DNA from: Scalesia atractyloides | Lineage: Eukaryota; Streptophyta; Magnoliopsida; Asterales; Asteraceae | Assembly: GCA_947069175.1 (NCBI GenBank) | Contig: CAMTDV010000017.1 | Location: forward strand, 39,751,126-39,815,125 | Direction of reading: 5' to 3' | DNA: 64,000 bases | Shown here: in pieces, positions 36,233 to 46,796 of the stretch | Numbering within the stretch: the stretch's first letter is position 1 | Layout of the letters: every line of letters begins with the position of its first letter | Made by a program: the position numbers and the translations under genes | The notes under the pieces: model-generated | The model's database searches: none | What the model was told of the DNA's origin: nothing | Seen by the model: only the letters and a program-made list of their open reading frames with translations

Positions 36233-39200
36233 TTAAGTAGCGGCCGTAATAAAGAGGTGCGGGTACTTGGCCTTCATGTCACTTTCCAATTCCCAAGTGA
36301 ACTCAGCACCGCGTCTTCCTTCCCAGCGGATTTTCACGATAGGGATGCGAGAGCGCCGTAGTTTCTTGGTTTCTCGGTCCATGATCTCGATAGGCTTTTC
36401 CACAAAATGGAGAGTCTCGTTGATTTGCAGGTCTTCGAGAGGTACATGGAGATTTTCTTCAGCTAGGCATTTCTTGAGGTTAGACACGTGGAAAGTCGGA
36501 TGGACGTTGTTGAGTTCCTCCGGTAATTCGAGGCGATAGGCCACTTTGCCGATTCTTTCCAGAATCTTAAAGGGTCCTACGTATCGAGGCGCTAGCTTTT
36601 CTTTCTTCCCGAAGCAGACCACTCCCTTCCAAGGTGCTACCTTTAGGAGAACGTGATCTCCCACTTCGAACTGTAAGGGCCTGCGGCGTTTATCGGCGTA
36701 ACTCTTTTGACGACTCCGAGCTTTCAAGATATTGTCTCTGATTTGGAGGATCTTGTCCGTTTCTTGAATTAGCTCGGGACCGGTGATTTGTGTTTCTCCG
36801 ATCTCGTGCCATGCAATAGGCGATCGACATTTTCTTCCATACAGTGCCTCAAAAGGAGACATTTGAATGCTGGTGTGATAACTATTATTGTACGAGAATT
36901 CGATTAAAGGTAAATGTGTATCCCAGTTACCACTGAAATCTAGATGCACGCACGAAGCATGTCTTCGAGGGTGCGGATCGTGCGCTCAGTCTGATCGTCA
37001 GTTTGCGGGTGAAAAGCAGTACTAAGATTGAGAGTAGTACTGAGAGCGGATTGAAAAGTCTCCCAGAGACGTGAGGTAAAGCGGCCGTCACGGTCAGAGA
37101 TGATGTCACGAGGCGTCCCGTGTCGACATATGACTTCATCGGTATAGATTCGTGCTAATCGTTCTACCTTAAAGTCTTTTCGTATGGCAATAAAGTGCGC
37201 GGATTTGGTAAGACAATCAACGATAACTCAAATGCTATCATGACCAGAGGAAGTGCGAGGGAGTTTCGTAATAAAGTCCATTGCTATACTCTCCCACTTC
37301 CACATCGGGATTTCGGGTTGTTCGAGTAAGCCAGAGGGTCTTTGATGCTCGGCTTTAACTTTCGAACAAGTTAAGCACTTTGAGACGTAAACGGCAATAT
37401 CCTTTTTCATGCCCGATCACCAGTACTTTGGACGAAGGTCCTGGTACATCTTGTCGGCTCCAGGATGAATGGAGTATCGGGATTTATGAGCTTCGGCCAT
37501 TAGCAATTCTCGGAGATTATCATGGGTAGGAATCCAAATACGATCGAGATAGTAATAAATACCATTAGGTTTAACAACAAGCTGAGTTTCGGCACCACAT
37601 TTCATTTCTTCCTCCAGGGTATTCTCGTTAAAACAAGCGAACTGAGCAGAGTGAATCAAAATTTCGAGATCATTCAAAGCTTGAGAGTCACGAACACTAT
37701 ACACATAGCTTTGTCGACTTAGAGCATCGGCTACGATGTTTGCCTTGCCGGGATGGTAGCGTATCTCACAATCGTAATCGTTGAGAAGTTCAACGCATCT
37801 GCGTTGGCGCATATTCAGTTCTTTTTAATTAAAGATATGTTGTAAGCTCTTATGGTCGGTGAAGACCGTACACTTAGTACCGTAAAGCAGTGTCGCCATA
37901 TCTTTAATGCAAAAACAACTGCACCGAGTTCGAGATCGTGGGTTGTGTAGTTCTTCTCGTGGATCTTGAGTTGTCGAGATGCGTACGCGATAACCTTGTC
38001 TCGTTGCATGAGTACACAACCAAGACCAAGATTAGAGGCATCGCAATAAACAACAAAATCGTCGTTTCCTCCGGGAAGAGCGAGTACGGGAGCGTTGCAT
38101 AGCATACGCTTGAGAGTTTGAAAGGCTTCCTCTTGTTTGGAATCCCAAATGAAAGACTTGTCCTTATGAGTTAAAGTAGTAAGGGGAACGGCGATTTTCG
38201 AAAAGTCAGCGATGAATCGACGGTAGTAACCCGCCAATCCAAGAAAAGAATGGATTTCAGATGCATTCTTCGACGTAATCTAACTTTTGACGACTTCAAT
38301 CTTTGCAGGGTCGACGTGAATTCCTTGACTATTAACGATGTGGCCGAGAAATTGGACTTCTTCGAGCCATAATTCACATTTAGAGAACTTAGCATAAAGG
38401 CGATTACCTTGGAGAAGTTCGAGGACTAAATAGAGATGGCGCGCGTGTTCGTCTCTTGACTTCGAATAGATAAGGATATCATCGATGAAAACAATGACGA
38501 AACGATCTAAGAAAGCTTTACACACACGGTTCATCAAATCCATGAAGACCGCGGGTGCGTTGGTAAGACCAAAAGGCATGACCACCAATTCGAAATCACC
38601 ATAACGAGTACGAAAGGCGGTTTACGGAATATCTTCTTCCAATACGCGCAACTGAGGATAACCAGAACGTAAATTGATCTTAGAAAAACAAGTAGCACCT
38701 TGAAGCTGATCAAATAAGTCATCGATTAGAGGAAGATGGTAGCGGTTCTTTATCGTAAGCTTGTTAAGTTCACGATAATCGATGCACATACGGAACGTCC
38801 CATCCTTCTTTTTCACAAAAAGAACGGGTGCGCCCCATGTCGAAGTGCTCGGGCGTATGAAACCTTTATCAAGAAGCTCTTGAAGTTGGCTTGATAGCTC
38901 GCGCATTTCGGATGGTGCGAGACGATAAGGAGCTTTTGCAACGGGAGTAGCACCGGGAACTAAATCGATACGGAATTCAACATCTCGAGTAGGGGGTAAA
39001 TCGGGTAAATTGTCAGGAAAGACCTTAGGAAATTCACGAACAACTGAACGTCTTCAAAAGTCTTCTTTTCTTTCTCCGGGTTCACAATATGGGCGAGGAA
39101 AGCGACACATTGCTTTCGTAAACACCTGTGTGCTCGAGTACACGACAAAAGCATCAACTTCTTTGAGGGAGTTTCACCATAGACATGGAGTCGATCACCG

Positions 39201-39559
39201 TTCGAGAGAGGGAAGCAAATCATTTTATCAAAGCAAACAACTTCGGCATGATTTTCACGAAGAAAATCCATACCTACTATGATATCGAAGCTACCTAACT
39301 GCATATGTATGAGATTGATCGAGAGAGGTGGTTGTTGAGATCGAGAGAACAACCACGTAAAACGGAGTTAACGGTAACGGTTCTTCTGGTGGCGACTTCA
39401 ACATCGAAGGTCTTTGGGAGTTTAGCGCGCTTACATTTAAAACCTTTTCTAATTCTAACGATACAAAACAATTATCGGCACCAGTATCAAATAAACATGA
39501 AGCATAAATACCATTGACAAGGAACGTACCGTTGACAACATTGTTGTCATTCTGTGCCT
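36233..39559 (-). pseudogene. Broken gypsy pol polyprotein (PR-RT-RH-IN-chromodomain)
   Basis: Pieces from N- to C-terminal on the - strand are: protease with LFDTGAD (about 39485); RT with VKKKDGTFRMCIDYRELNKL and FSKINLRSGY (38622-38906), then MPFGLTNAPA and the FIDDIL active-site box (38280-38588); RNase H with VVYCDASNLGLGCVL (37815-38237); H2C2-type integrase finger ending CLTCSKVKAEHQRP and MDFITKLPRTSSGHD (37228-37500); integrase end plus chromodomain-like region (36233-36949). Disabling changes include a stop in RT after EEDIP at about 38622, Asp-to-Asn in the normally Asp-containing KIDLRSGY motif, a stop near 38280, and frameshifts near 36930, 37815 and 39300. The polyprotein would process and integrate the element; this copy cannot. 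Confidence 0.93.
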
Positions 39560-41400
39560 GGTGATGGTTGAAGTTAAAGGCTCGTCCACGTGCAGCATGT
39601 TGCTGCTGCTGCTGAGGCTGTGGCTGTTGCTGCTGTTGTTCCTGCTTCACAGATTTGTTTGGGCAGACATTACTGAAATGATTCGGGTCACTACACGTGT
39701 AACAGGCACGTGCCCTTGGAGCTGGCTGCTGATTGGCCTGAGGAGGAGCTGGTAAAGCTGGTGGTGCTGGTGCTGCTGGAGCTGACTGACGAGTGCCTAA
39801 ACGAAAACTGACAGCAAAGGGGCCGTAGATTTTGCAGTTGGTACAGAAGGGGCAATTGCTTCCAACTGCATGATGATAAGTGCATTTCGAGCACAAAGGA
39901 TGCGGGCCAGTATACGCACGCTTTGCCGGAGGTAGGGATGTGAATTTTTGACACGACCCGGAAACCCGACACGAACCTAACACGAAATTCGCGGGTTTAG
40001 GTTTCGTCTAAACGGGTTCGGGTCAGTTTCGAGTTGAACACGGGAACTCGTTTAGGTTTGCAGGTCAGGTTCGGGTCAACCTGGTCGGGTTGGCGGGTTG
40101 ACCCGTTTAACACATTTATACTATATTATATTTTTTTACAATATATTTTATCTCATAAATTAAATGGGGCGTGTATTTTATGCAATGATTATAACTTAAA
40201 AGGAGTAATTAACATAGCTTTTATAATTTAAATATGATATTATTATATACATTTGTGTTTTTTAGTAATTTTTAATTTTAATATATTAGTTTTAGAAAAA
40301 AAATTAAAAAATTCGGGTTAAACGGGTCGTGTTCGGGTCAACCCACAAAACTTCGGGTCGTGTTCGGGTTCATATATATGATACGATTTTCGGGTTCGGG
40401 TCGGGTTCGGGTTCGTGTAAAATTTTCGGGTTCGGGTCGGGTTGAACCTGCCAACCCGCGAACACGACCCGTTTAGCACCCCTAGCCGGAGGTGCGTTTG
40501 GTGCTGCAGACTGGAGCGACTGAGGGTTTTGCGGAGCAGTAAGAGCAAAGTTCTTGCTCGGGTTTTACCTTTTGTGACCTCGGCGATTGTTCTTTGATTC
40601 TCGAGGCTGATCGGTAGGAGCTGCTGATTTGGTGATGGCCTGATTTGCGACCTTGCTGTTCTTAAAGTAACCAGACTGAAACTGTTTGTCATTGATCTCT
40701 GTGGCTAACTGGTAAGTCTCCTCGATAGTAGCAGGGCGTGCTGCTTGAACAAAGTCAGCGACGCAATCGGGCAGAGCGTTGAGGTATTTCTTGATTGCTT
40801 TCTCGGTCATGTCCACTTGGCCGGGACAGATGATGCTCAACTGTTTGAATCGAGCCGTTAAACCAGCATTGTCGGGTCCATCTTGCTTAATTCCCCAAAA
40901 TTCGTTTTCCAACTTCTGAATCTCATGAGGTGGGCAGAACTCTTTGATCATTAGTTCCTTAAGTTCTTCCCATGCGAGTCCGTAGGCTTCATCGTATCCC
41001 CTCCTGTTACGCTCCGCAGTCCATTAGTCGAGAGCCCTGGACTGGAAGACGCTGGTGGCGTTGATAGCGCGAAGGGGTTCGGGACACCCACTCTGATGGA
41101 ATATGACCTCAATAGCATCAAACCAGTGAAATATGGCACTTGGTCCTTCGGTGCCTGAGAAAGTGAGGGTCCACAAGCCTTGAACTGTTTAAAACTGAAG
41201 CATGTCTTGGGCGTGTCAGCTTTGGAATCGACCGAATTGCTGCTAGCGGCATGGATCTCGCTGACGATCTGCGGGATCACTTTGGCCATTTCCTTGGCCA
41301 CTAGTGATGCGACGCTCTTGTCAGCTTGGCTGCGCTGATGGTTCCTTCTGGTGTCATTGAAGACATCTACCTTGAAGGACTCGATTGGATGAGATTCGAT
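39560..41400 (-). pseudogene. Broken gypsy gag, interrupted by a MITE
   Basis: Recognisable parts are NHQRSQADKSVASLVAKEMA (near 41300), a retrotrans_gag-like core with ELMIKEFCPPHE and LENEFWGIKQDG (40700-40960), and a C-terminal zinc knuckle CYTCSDPNHFSNVC (CX2CX4HX4C) near 39680-39720 followed by a glutamine-rich run (about 39600-39650). A second Cys-rich segment, CSKCTYHHAVGSNC, precedes it. Frameshifts occur between about 41200 and 40950. The 552-bp MITE at 39933-40484 splits the region between the core and the knuckle. Confidence 0.9.
39933..40484. mobile_element. hAT MITE in gypsy gag, target duplication GCCGGAGG
   Basis: It begins TAGGGATGTGAATTTTTGAC and ends GTTTAGCACCCCTA, with an exact 8-bp duplication GCCGGAGG (39925-39932, 40485-40492). 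Subterminal zones are dense in CGGGTTCGGGTC-type repeats on both sides of an AT-rich centre. This is a textbook hAT MITE structure, and the exact duplication implies a fairly recent insertion. Confidence 0.96.
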
Positions 41401-41440
41401 TATAATAGGTTTATGTTTAAAATATTTATTATTATTATTC

Positions 41441-41575
41441 ACACAAGGCACATAAACACATAAGCAAGTAAACACGTAGGCAGGCAAACACGTAGGCATA
41501 TAAGCACATAGCACACAAGCATGTAAGCACGTAGTCACATAATTGACGTAAGCACATACTTTACACGTATTCGCC
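41441..41575. repeat. Minisatellite-like CACATAAGCACGTAGG repeat
   Basis: About ten loosely repeated 10-13-bp units such as TAAGCACGTAG and TAGGCATATAAGCAC in the leader/early gag of the gypsy element. On the - strand this yields a Cys/Tyr-rich meaningless reading frame. Confidence 0.7.
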
Positions 41576-42413
41576 TTCTTATAAGTAAGCGTAGTGCGTT
41601 CGAGATACAATATATAAGCAAGATATAAACGAGTAATACCGCGTATGAAGCACACATGTCCTCATAGGCGTAAGCGAGTTGAGCGTTTAGTTTGGTTGGT
41701 GTATTAACTAGCATTTTAGATTTCGAGAGTTGTGCGAGTTGTGCATGTGTTTAGGGGGCGTAAGCGATAAATCGAGAAATTGATAATACGATAAATCAAT
41801 AAAGCGAGAAATTGAATAAGCGAAAATTCTCAAAATTCAAACACATAAACTAATAATAAACTCGATGATGCGTAAATCGACGATAATAGGCTTAAATCAA
41901 TTGGGAGTGTCCTGAGTTTTGAGACATTGACTACCCAAAGTGGTTCGAAGATTCTCCGAGTCGGACACACGATTTGGCCTAATAGACAAATGCTCTCGCC
42001 GTGTAACGGTTAACGACATTTATCCTTCCAGTTACGTCATGTTCCGAGTCATCGAAATAATCTAGACTTTGGCGAGATTGAAAATCAAAGAGCGGAACTA
42101 GTTATTAAGATGCGGGTTTCACCCCTAACTTAACAACTTCATTCCTAGTTGTGGTTACACTCACCGATCAAGTCGGGAGTTCCACTAGATAAAAATGGAG
42201 ACTTTCGTCAAGGTTTGGATATCACTCCTAACTCGATGAAGGCATCTCGTACGAGAGAGATTGTGCGTAGTGAATGATCTCATCGAGAGTTCTCGGTTTC
42301 ACACCTATTCTCGACTTGATCACTCGTTTTGTGTGGTACGAGCGTTTCCAAGCGTGTATTGTGGTAGCTTTAAGAAAAGCGCTGTTTAAAAGTTCAATCC
42401 GATGGTTTCGGAT

Positions 42414-42609
42414 CAAGTTCGGGCAAACTTGGCATCTGCCTGATGTCAAGTTCGAGCGGACTTGGTCAGTCCTAAGAGAACTTGTTTGTTGTTGAGAGGG
42501 GATAGGCAAGTTCAAGCGAACTTGGTCAAGTCCGGGCGAACTTGATCAAGTTCGGGCGAACTTGATCAATTTCGAGCAAACTTGTCACCCCAAGTTCGGG
42601 CGAACTTGT
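42414..42609. repeat. Palindrome array in the gypsy leader, outside the LTR
   Basis: Seven copies or variants of CAAGTTCG-NN-CGAACTTG are packed in about 200 bp just inside the 5' LTR and primer site. Several have one altered arm base, e.g. CAAGTTCGGGCAAACTTG and CAAGTCCGGGCGAACTTG. Confidence 0.88.
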
Positions 42610-42719
42610 CTGTTCGTACTAGTTTTCAGCGTTAATCGATGCGTATCGGTCTGATTTGGTATCCTAACTATAGTCTAAGGCAAAACATGGTAATTATACC
42701 TAATTTCCCTATAGTTACA

Positions 42720-42731
42720 GCTCTGATACCA
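42720..42731 (-). other. Primer-binding site of the chromovirus
   Basis: The - strand reads TGGTATCAGAGC three bases inside the 5' LTR. This matches the 3' end of the plant initiator Met tRNA. Confidence 0.93.
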
Positions 42732-42734
42732 ATC

Positions 42735-45157
42735 TGTCACACCCTAACCGATGGCGGAAACATCAGGGTGGTGGCACTAGGTGACCAGATTGTCTCACGA
42801 GAATTCCGTAACAATTATCTAGTAACATTACTTAACGTACATCCCATACTATCAAACATAACATTTCCAAACAATTATTACAGAAACTTGTTTTCTCATA
42901 AGCACTAATCAGGTTCGATATCCCCTAGATTTAATACATAAGTTTCCAAATCAAACAAACTAAAAACAAATAAACTAAGCAAAATTCAATGCATCCAATG
43001 CTAATCCTCAACCTGCCACATATGTTAAAATAAAACGTCAATACAATTAAATAAAGGTGAGCATACAAGTTTTGCGTACATAATAGATATAAAAGCGTTT
43101 AGCATACACCGCATGACATACGAGATAGTTGTGAATGATGTAACTACTTAGATTCATACAAACCAACAAACCGCGATTCATCGAGGCATGCGAACAAGCG
43201 TTCACATCCTAAAAAGAGAAAATAAATGAGAAACATAAAATGCGAGCCTTAACGACCCCTGGCCTCCGGGTGGCGGTCAACCTCTAGTATATACTATCAT
43301 GTTAAGGGTGGCGTACAAGCAATCAAGCAATACATACAATTCAGCAGATTTCACGTATAGTCATACAGACAACGGGTTGCGAATAAGCGTTTTGAGAGTT
43401 GTGTGATGCGTTTTGATATACGAACATATGTGACACCCAAAAGTGCGTTTAAGCATAAAAGGGGTTCAAGTATACTCACAGTGGGTGCGTTTTAGGAGAG
43501 ATGAGGGATATGAGAAGAGTCCTGGAGAGCGCCGGATCAGCCTGTAAGCAAACAGAAGTGCATCAGTCTATCGATTTGCTGAAACGGTTAAGTTTGGATT
43601 GGGCAGAAGACAAGTTCGAGCGAACTTGTATGTTTACATACAAGTTCGGGCGAACTTGTGAAAAACCTGTTGAGTGTGAGGTAAGTTCGGGCGAACTTGT
43701 TAAGTTTCTTAAGAAACATGACAAGTTCGGGCGAACTTATGTGTCTGGTATTTGAGAGAGACAAGTTCTGATGAAGATTTGGCTCATGTTCGGCTGAACT
43801 TGACCAAAATGGTGCAAGTTCGAGCGAACTTGGCTTTTGAGCTGCACAAAATCAGTTAAATATCGAGCGAACTTGGTGTTTTCGGGTCTAAAATTTTGTG
43901 TTTTCACGTCGTTTGCTGCGGAAATCGAGTGCCCATCCCTCCAAACTTAAGCCACTGAGCAAAACTTAGGCTACAGAGGTCTTTTGGAGCGAGTTTAGCC
44001 ATTTTATAGAAACTCGGGCTAATCCAGGCGAACTTGAAGGTTCGTACGGGTTAGTCTAGCATGTGTAAAGTGACAATTTCGTTCTTGTGCTTCCGGATCT
44101 GAGATCTTGCTTGACAACGCCTCGTTCCACTCAAAAGTGAACGAAGCATACGTCATTAGTCCGAAAATGGTGTAAAAATCAAGGATTTAAAAGGTTTTGC
44201 TCAGATCCAGTGTAGATCTGAGTGAAAACAGGAGTTTTTATGGAAAGAGATGAAGATTTTCGTAAATAGAAGAGATTTGATGAAAACGAAGGCAAAGCCT
44301 TGTGCAAAATCGTTGTAAACTGTTGTAAAACGTTGTTGAACATCATTGTAGTTGAAATCGGGTTGAATCTTACTTAGAAAACAAAGGGTTTCAGGTATGG
44401 AGAGCTCTGGGCGAACTTGCAGCAAGTTCAAATGAGAGAATGGAGCTGAGTATTTATAGGTGAAGGCAAAAAGTGAGCTGATGGGAGTCAAGTTCGGTCA
44501 AACTTGCATGGAATTCATGCAAGTCCGGGCGAGCGTGTTAGAAATCCAAGGAATCCCATACAAGTTCGGCTGAACTTGCTGATTCTTGGTGAAGAATCAA
44601 GCAAGTTCGAGCGAACTTACTGAAATGTGAGGGATTATGAGGCCAGTCAAGTTCGGCCGAACTTGGGGTCACCCAAGTTCGAGCGAACTTGTCCAAAAAC
44701 TTAGAATTTCTTAGGTTTTCGTTGTTCAGCGATGTAATCGAGTTATAAAGTAACGTTAAACGATTAAGCGATGGGTTAAGTGTTATAATTGATATGATAG
44801 TGCGATTTAGCGATTCGAGCGTGCGAGAGCGTTGCGGTAGCGATTGTAACCGTAACATAAACAAGTTAAACACACATAAAACATAATTTCACATAATTAA
44901 CTGCGATTTGCGATACGAAGCGATGCGATGGAACAAGTGTTTGTTAAGAATAACACACTTGGCTTTTAAAGTAATATAGTTACTTTGTGATTGCGATTAG
45001 ATTAGCGATGCGTTTAATAAGCGATTAGATACGATATAGCTGTAATAAGCATAAATAATTTAACATAACTTCTTAAACTGAATCTCAGGATTACAAAAAA
45101 GGATAGATACAACGGTAATAAAAGAAATAGATAACCACGAAAATCGGAGTTGTTACA
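42735..45157 (-). repeat. 5' LTR of the chromovirus
   Basis: 2,423 bp, starting TGTCACACCCTAACC and ending GGAGTTGTTACA. It is collinear with 33741-36199 with scattered substitutions and a few indels. The LTRs are clearly not identical, so the insertion is not brand new. Confidence 0.93.
43611..44694. repeat. Palindrome array in 5' LTR of the chromovirus
   Basis: Copies near 43611, 43640, 43722, 43815, 44490, 44562, 44602, 44647 and 44674, with others decayed. The arrangement parallels the 3' LTR but with several positions lost or altered, for example the arm-damaged copy near 43782. Confidence 0.88.
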
Positions 45158-45760
45158 AACATTGATGCCACAACATGGATGAAGTCTCTAAGTCTCGACT
45201 CTGTTTCATCTTTGTGAATGATTCATTAATGTTACATGACAACAAAGATTTAGAAAAGTCATCATCTAGTTCTAATCTATAGAGACCACCATCCAGAATG
45301 CCAGTACCATGAACAACGGAATCATAAAGAATAGAGAGTTTGCGAGGACCATGGGAAACTACAAAACCATCTATGTCTAACTTTGGTCTTGATACAAGGT
45401 TCCAAGTTACCTCAGGAACATATAGGTATCATAAAGTTTAATGCATAAACCAGTTTTCATAAATAACTGTAATGTTCCGATGGCCTTCACTTCTAATTCT
45501 CGATCATCCCAACTTTAAGTGTTCTTTGGTTTCTTCCCAGCCTTTGAATTAAAAGGAATCCCTTAGTAGAATTGGTTACATAAACCATAGCACCAGAACT
45601 AAACCACCAAGAATTAGCAGGAACATTTAAATTATAGGACTCAAGTATCATGAAAAGATCGTTACCTTTCTTAGCCAGCCACTCCTTAAAGTTAGGGCAT
45701 TCCTTCTGCTTATGTCCTGTCTTTTTACAAAACTTGCAGTAGGAAAAATCTGAATCTCTT

Positions 45761-46785
45761 ACAACCTGTAAAGATTATAAAGCTGAAGTTGAAAAGCAAC
45801 TAGATCGTCAAACTAAAGTTGTGAGATCAGATAGAGGTGGTGAATATTATGGTAGACATATTGATGTCGGTCAAGCTCCTGGTCCATTTTATGAGTTTTG
45901 TAAGGGCCCGGGGATTGTGAACCAATACACCATGTCTGGTACACCTCAGTAGAATGGTGTCGTTGAACAAAGAAACCTTACCCTTATGAACATGGTGCAC
46001 AGTATGTTAAAAGCATTAAAAGCAGCTGTTCATATACTCAATAGAGTTCCTCTGGAATGAAGCATTAAAAGCCAACAATAATTTACCATTATTCCTCTGG
46101 AATGAAGCATTAAAAGCAGCTGTTCATATACTCAATAGAGTTCCTTGTAAGTCTGGCCCTAAAACTCCTTATGAACTTTGGACACGAAGGAAACCGAGTC
46201 TTAAATATATGAAAGTATGGGACTGCATTGCTGAAGCGAAACTTTATAATCCTTTCCTGAGGAAAGTTGACCCTAAAACAGTTACCTGCTTCTTTTATCG
46301 GGTATCCTAATCACTCAAAGGGTTATCGTTTCTACTGTCCTTCCCATGTCACCCGTATTGTTGAAACCAAGCGTGTTGTGTTCCTAGAGGATTTCAAGGT
46401 AAGTGGGAGCAGTACCAACCCTCACAAAGAATTGCAAGAAGTACAAGAGGCGGGCGGGGGGGGGGGGGGGGGGGGGGAGGACTCGTCGCTTACCATTACT
46501 CCGTTTACTCCTCTTGTACCCCATGCAACTACTAAACCTGAAACTACTGCGCCAACTTCAAATTTACCTCCACAATCAGAACCCATTATACCTCATAACA
46601 AAGGCACATCAAACGCTCAAAACCAAGACAACGTTGAACCTGATAATCAACTCAGGAGGTCATCCAGGCAACGAAGGCTTACTAATTGGGATGATTACGT
46701 TACCTACCTGACTGAAGTGGATGTTAGAAAGCTCAATGATCCTATCTTTTATAATGAAGCCATTAGAAGTAATCAGTCGGAATGA
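45761..46785 (+). pseudogene. Ty1/copia integrase fragment, + strand
   Basis: The reading includes RQTKVVRSDRGGEYYG and PQ*NGVVEQRN, the integrase core with a stop (TAG) at the usual Q/T position. A duplicated ~70-bp segment (CCTCTGGAATGAAGCATTAA twice near 46050 and 46095) follows, then KYMKVW and an open frame from 46267 with FIGYPNHSKGYRFYCP, RVVFLEDF and a Ser/Thr/Pro-rich linker (SRQRRLTNW near 46680). This is the integrase-to-RT junction. RT itself is absent. The orientation is opposite to the copia pieces on both sides. Confidence 0.85.
46456..46477. repeat. Run of about 22 G
   Basis: An uninterrupted G homopolymer inside the copia linker region. On the + strand it would encode polyglycine. 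Homopolymers of this length are also prone to assembly length error. Confidence 0.9.
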
Positions 46786-46796
46786 GTTCTAATAAA

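Larger units (their letters stand above)
33741..45157 (-). mobile_element. Complete Ty3/gypsy chromovirus, target duplication AACAT
   Basis: An 11,417-bp element with LTRs at 33741-36199 and 42735-45157 and exact AACAT repeats at 33736-33740 and 45158-45162. The - strand order is 5' LTR, primer site, leader, gag, protease, reverse transcriptase, RNase H, integrase, chromodomain-like tail, polypurine tract, 3' LTR. The integrase ends with a KVRW/KIRWEGRRGAEFTWE and KYPHLF signature typical of Tekay/Del-type chromoviruses. Coding frames carry many stops and frameshifts and a MITE interrupts gag, so it is not autonomous now. Confidence 0.95.
33515..45760 (-). pseudogene. Ty1/copia gag/pre-integrase fragment, split by a gypsy element
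   Basis: Two pieces, 33515-33740 and 45163-45760, join into one copia sequence once the gypsy element and one AACAT are removed. They parallel an unbroken second copy at 46806-47575. Read on the - strand, the right piece near 45665-45745 gives a zinc knuckle CKFCKKTGHKQKEC (CX2CX4HX4C) followed by PNFKEWLAKKG. The left piece gives the GAG_pre-integrase region (CVKCLKGKMTLANKK-like). The sequence is decayed and split, with no complete frame. Confidence 0.8.
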
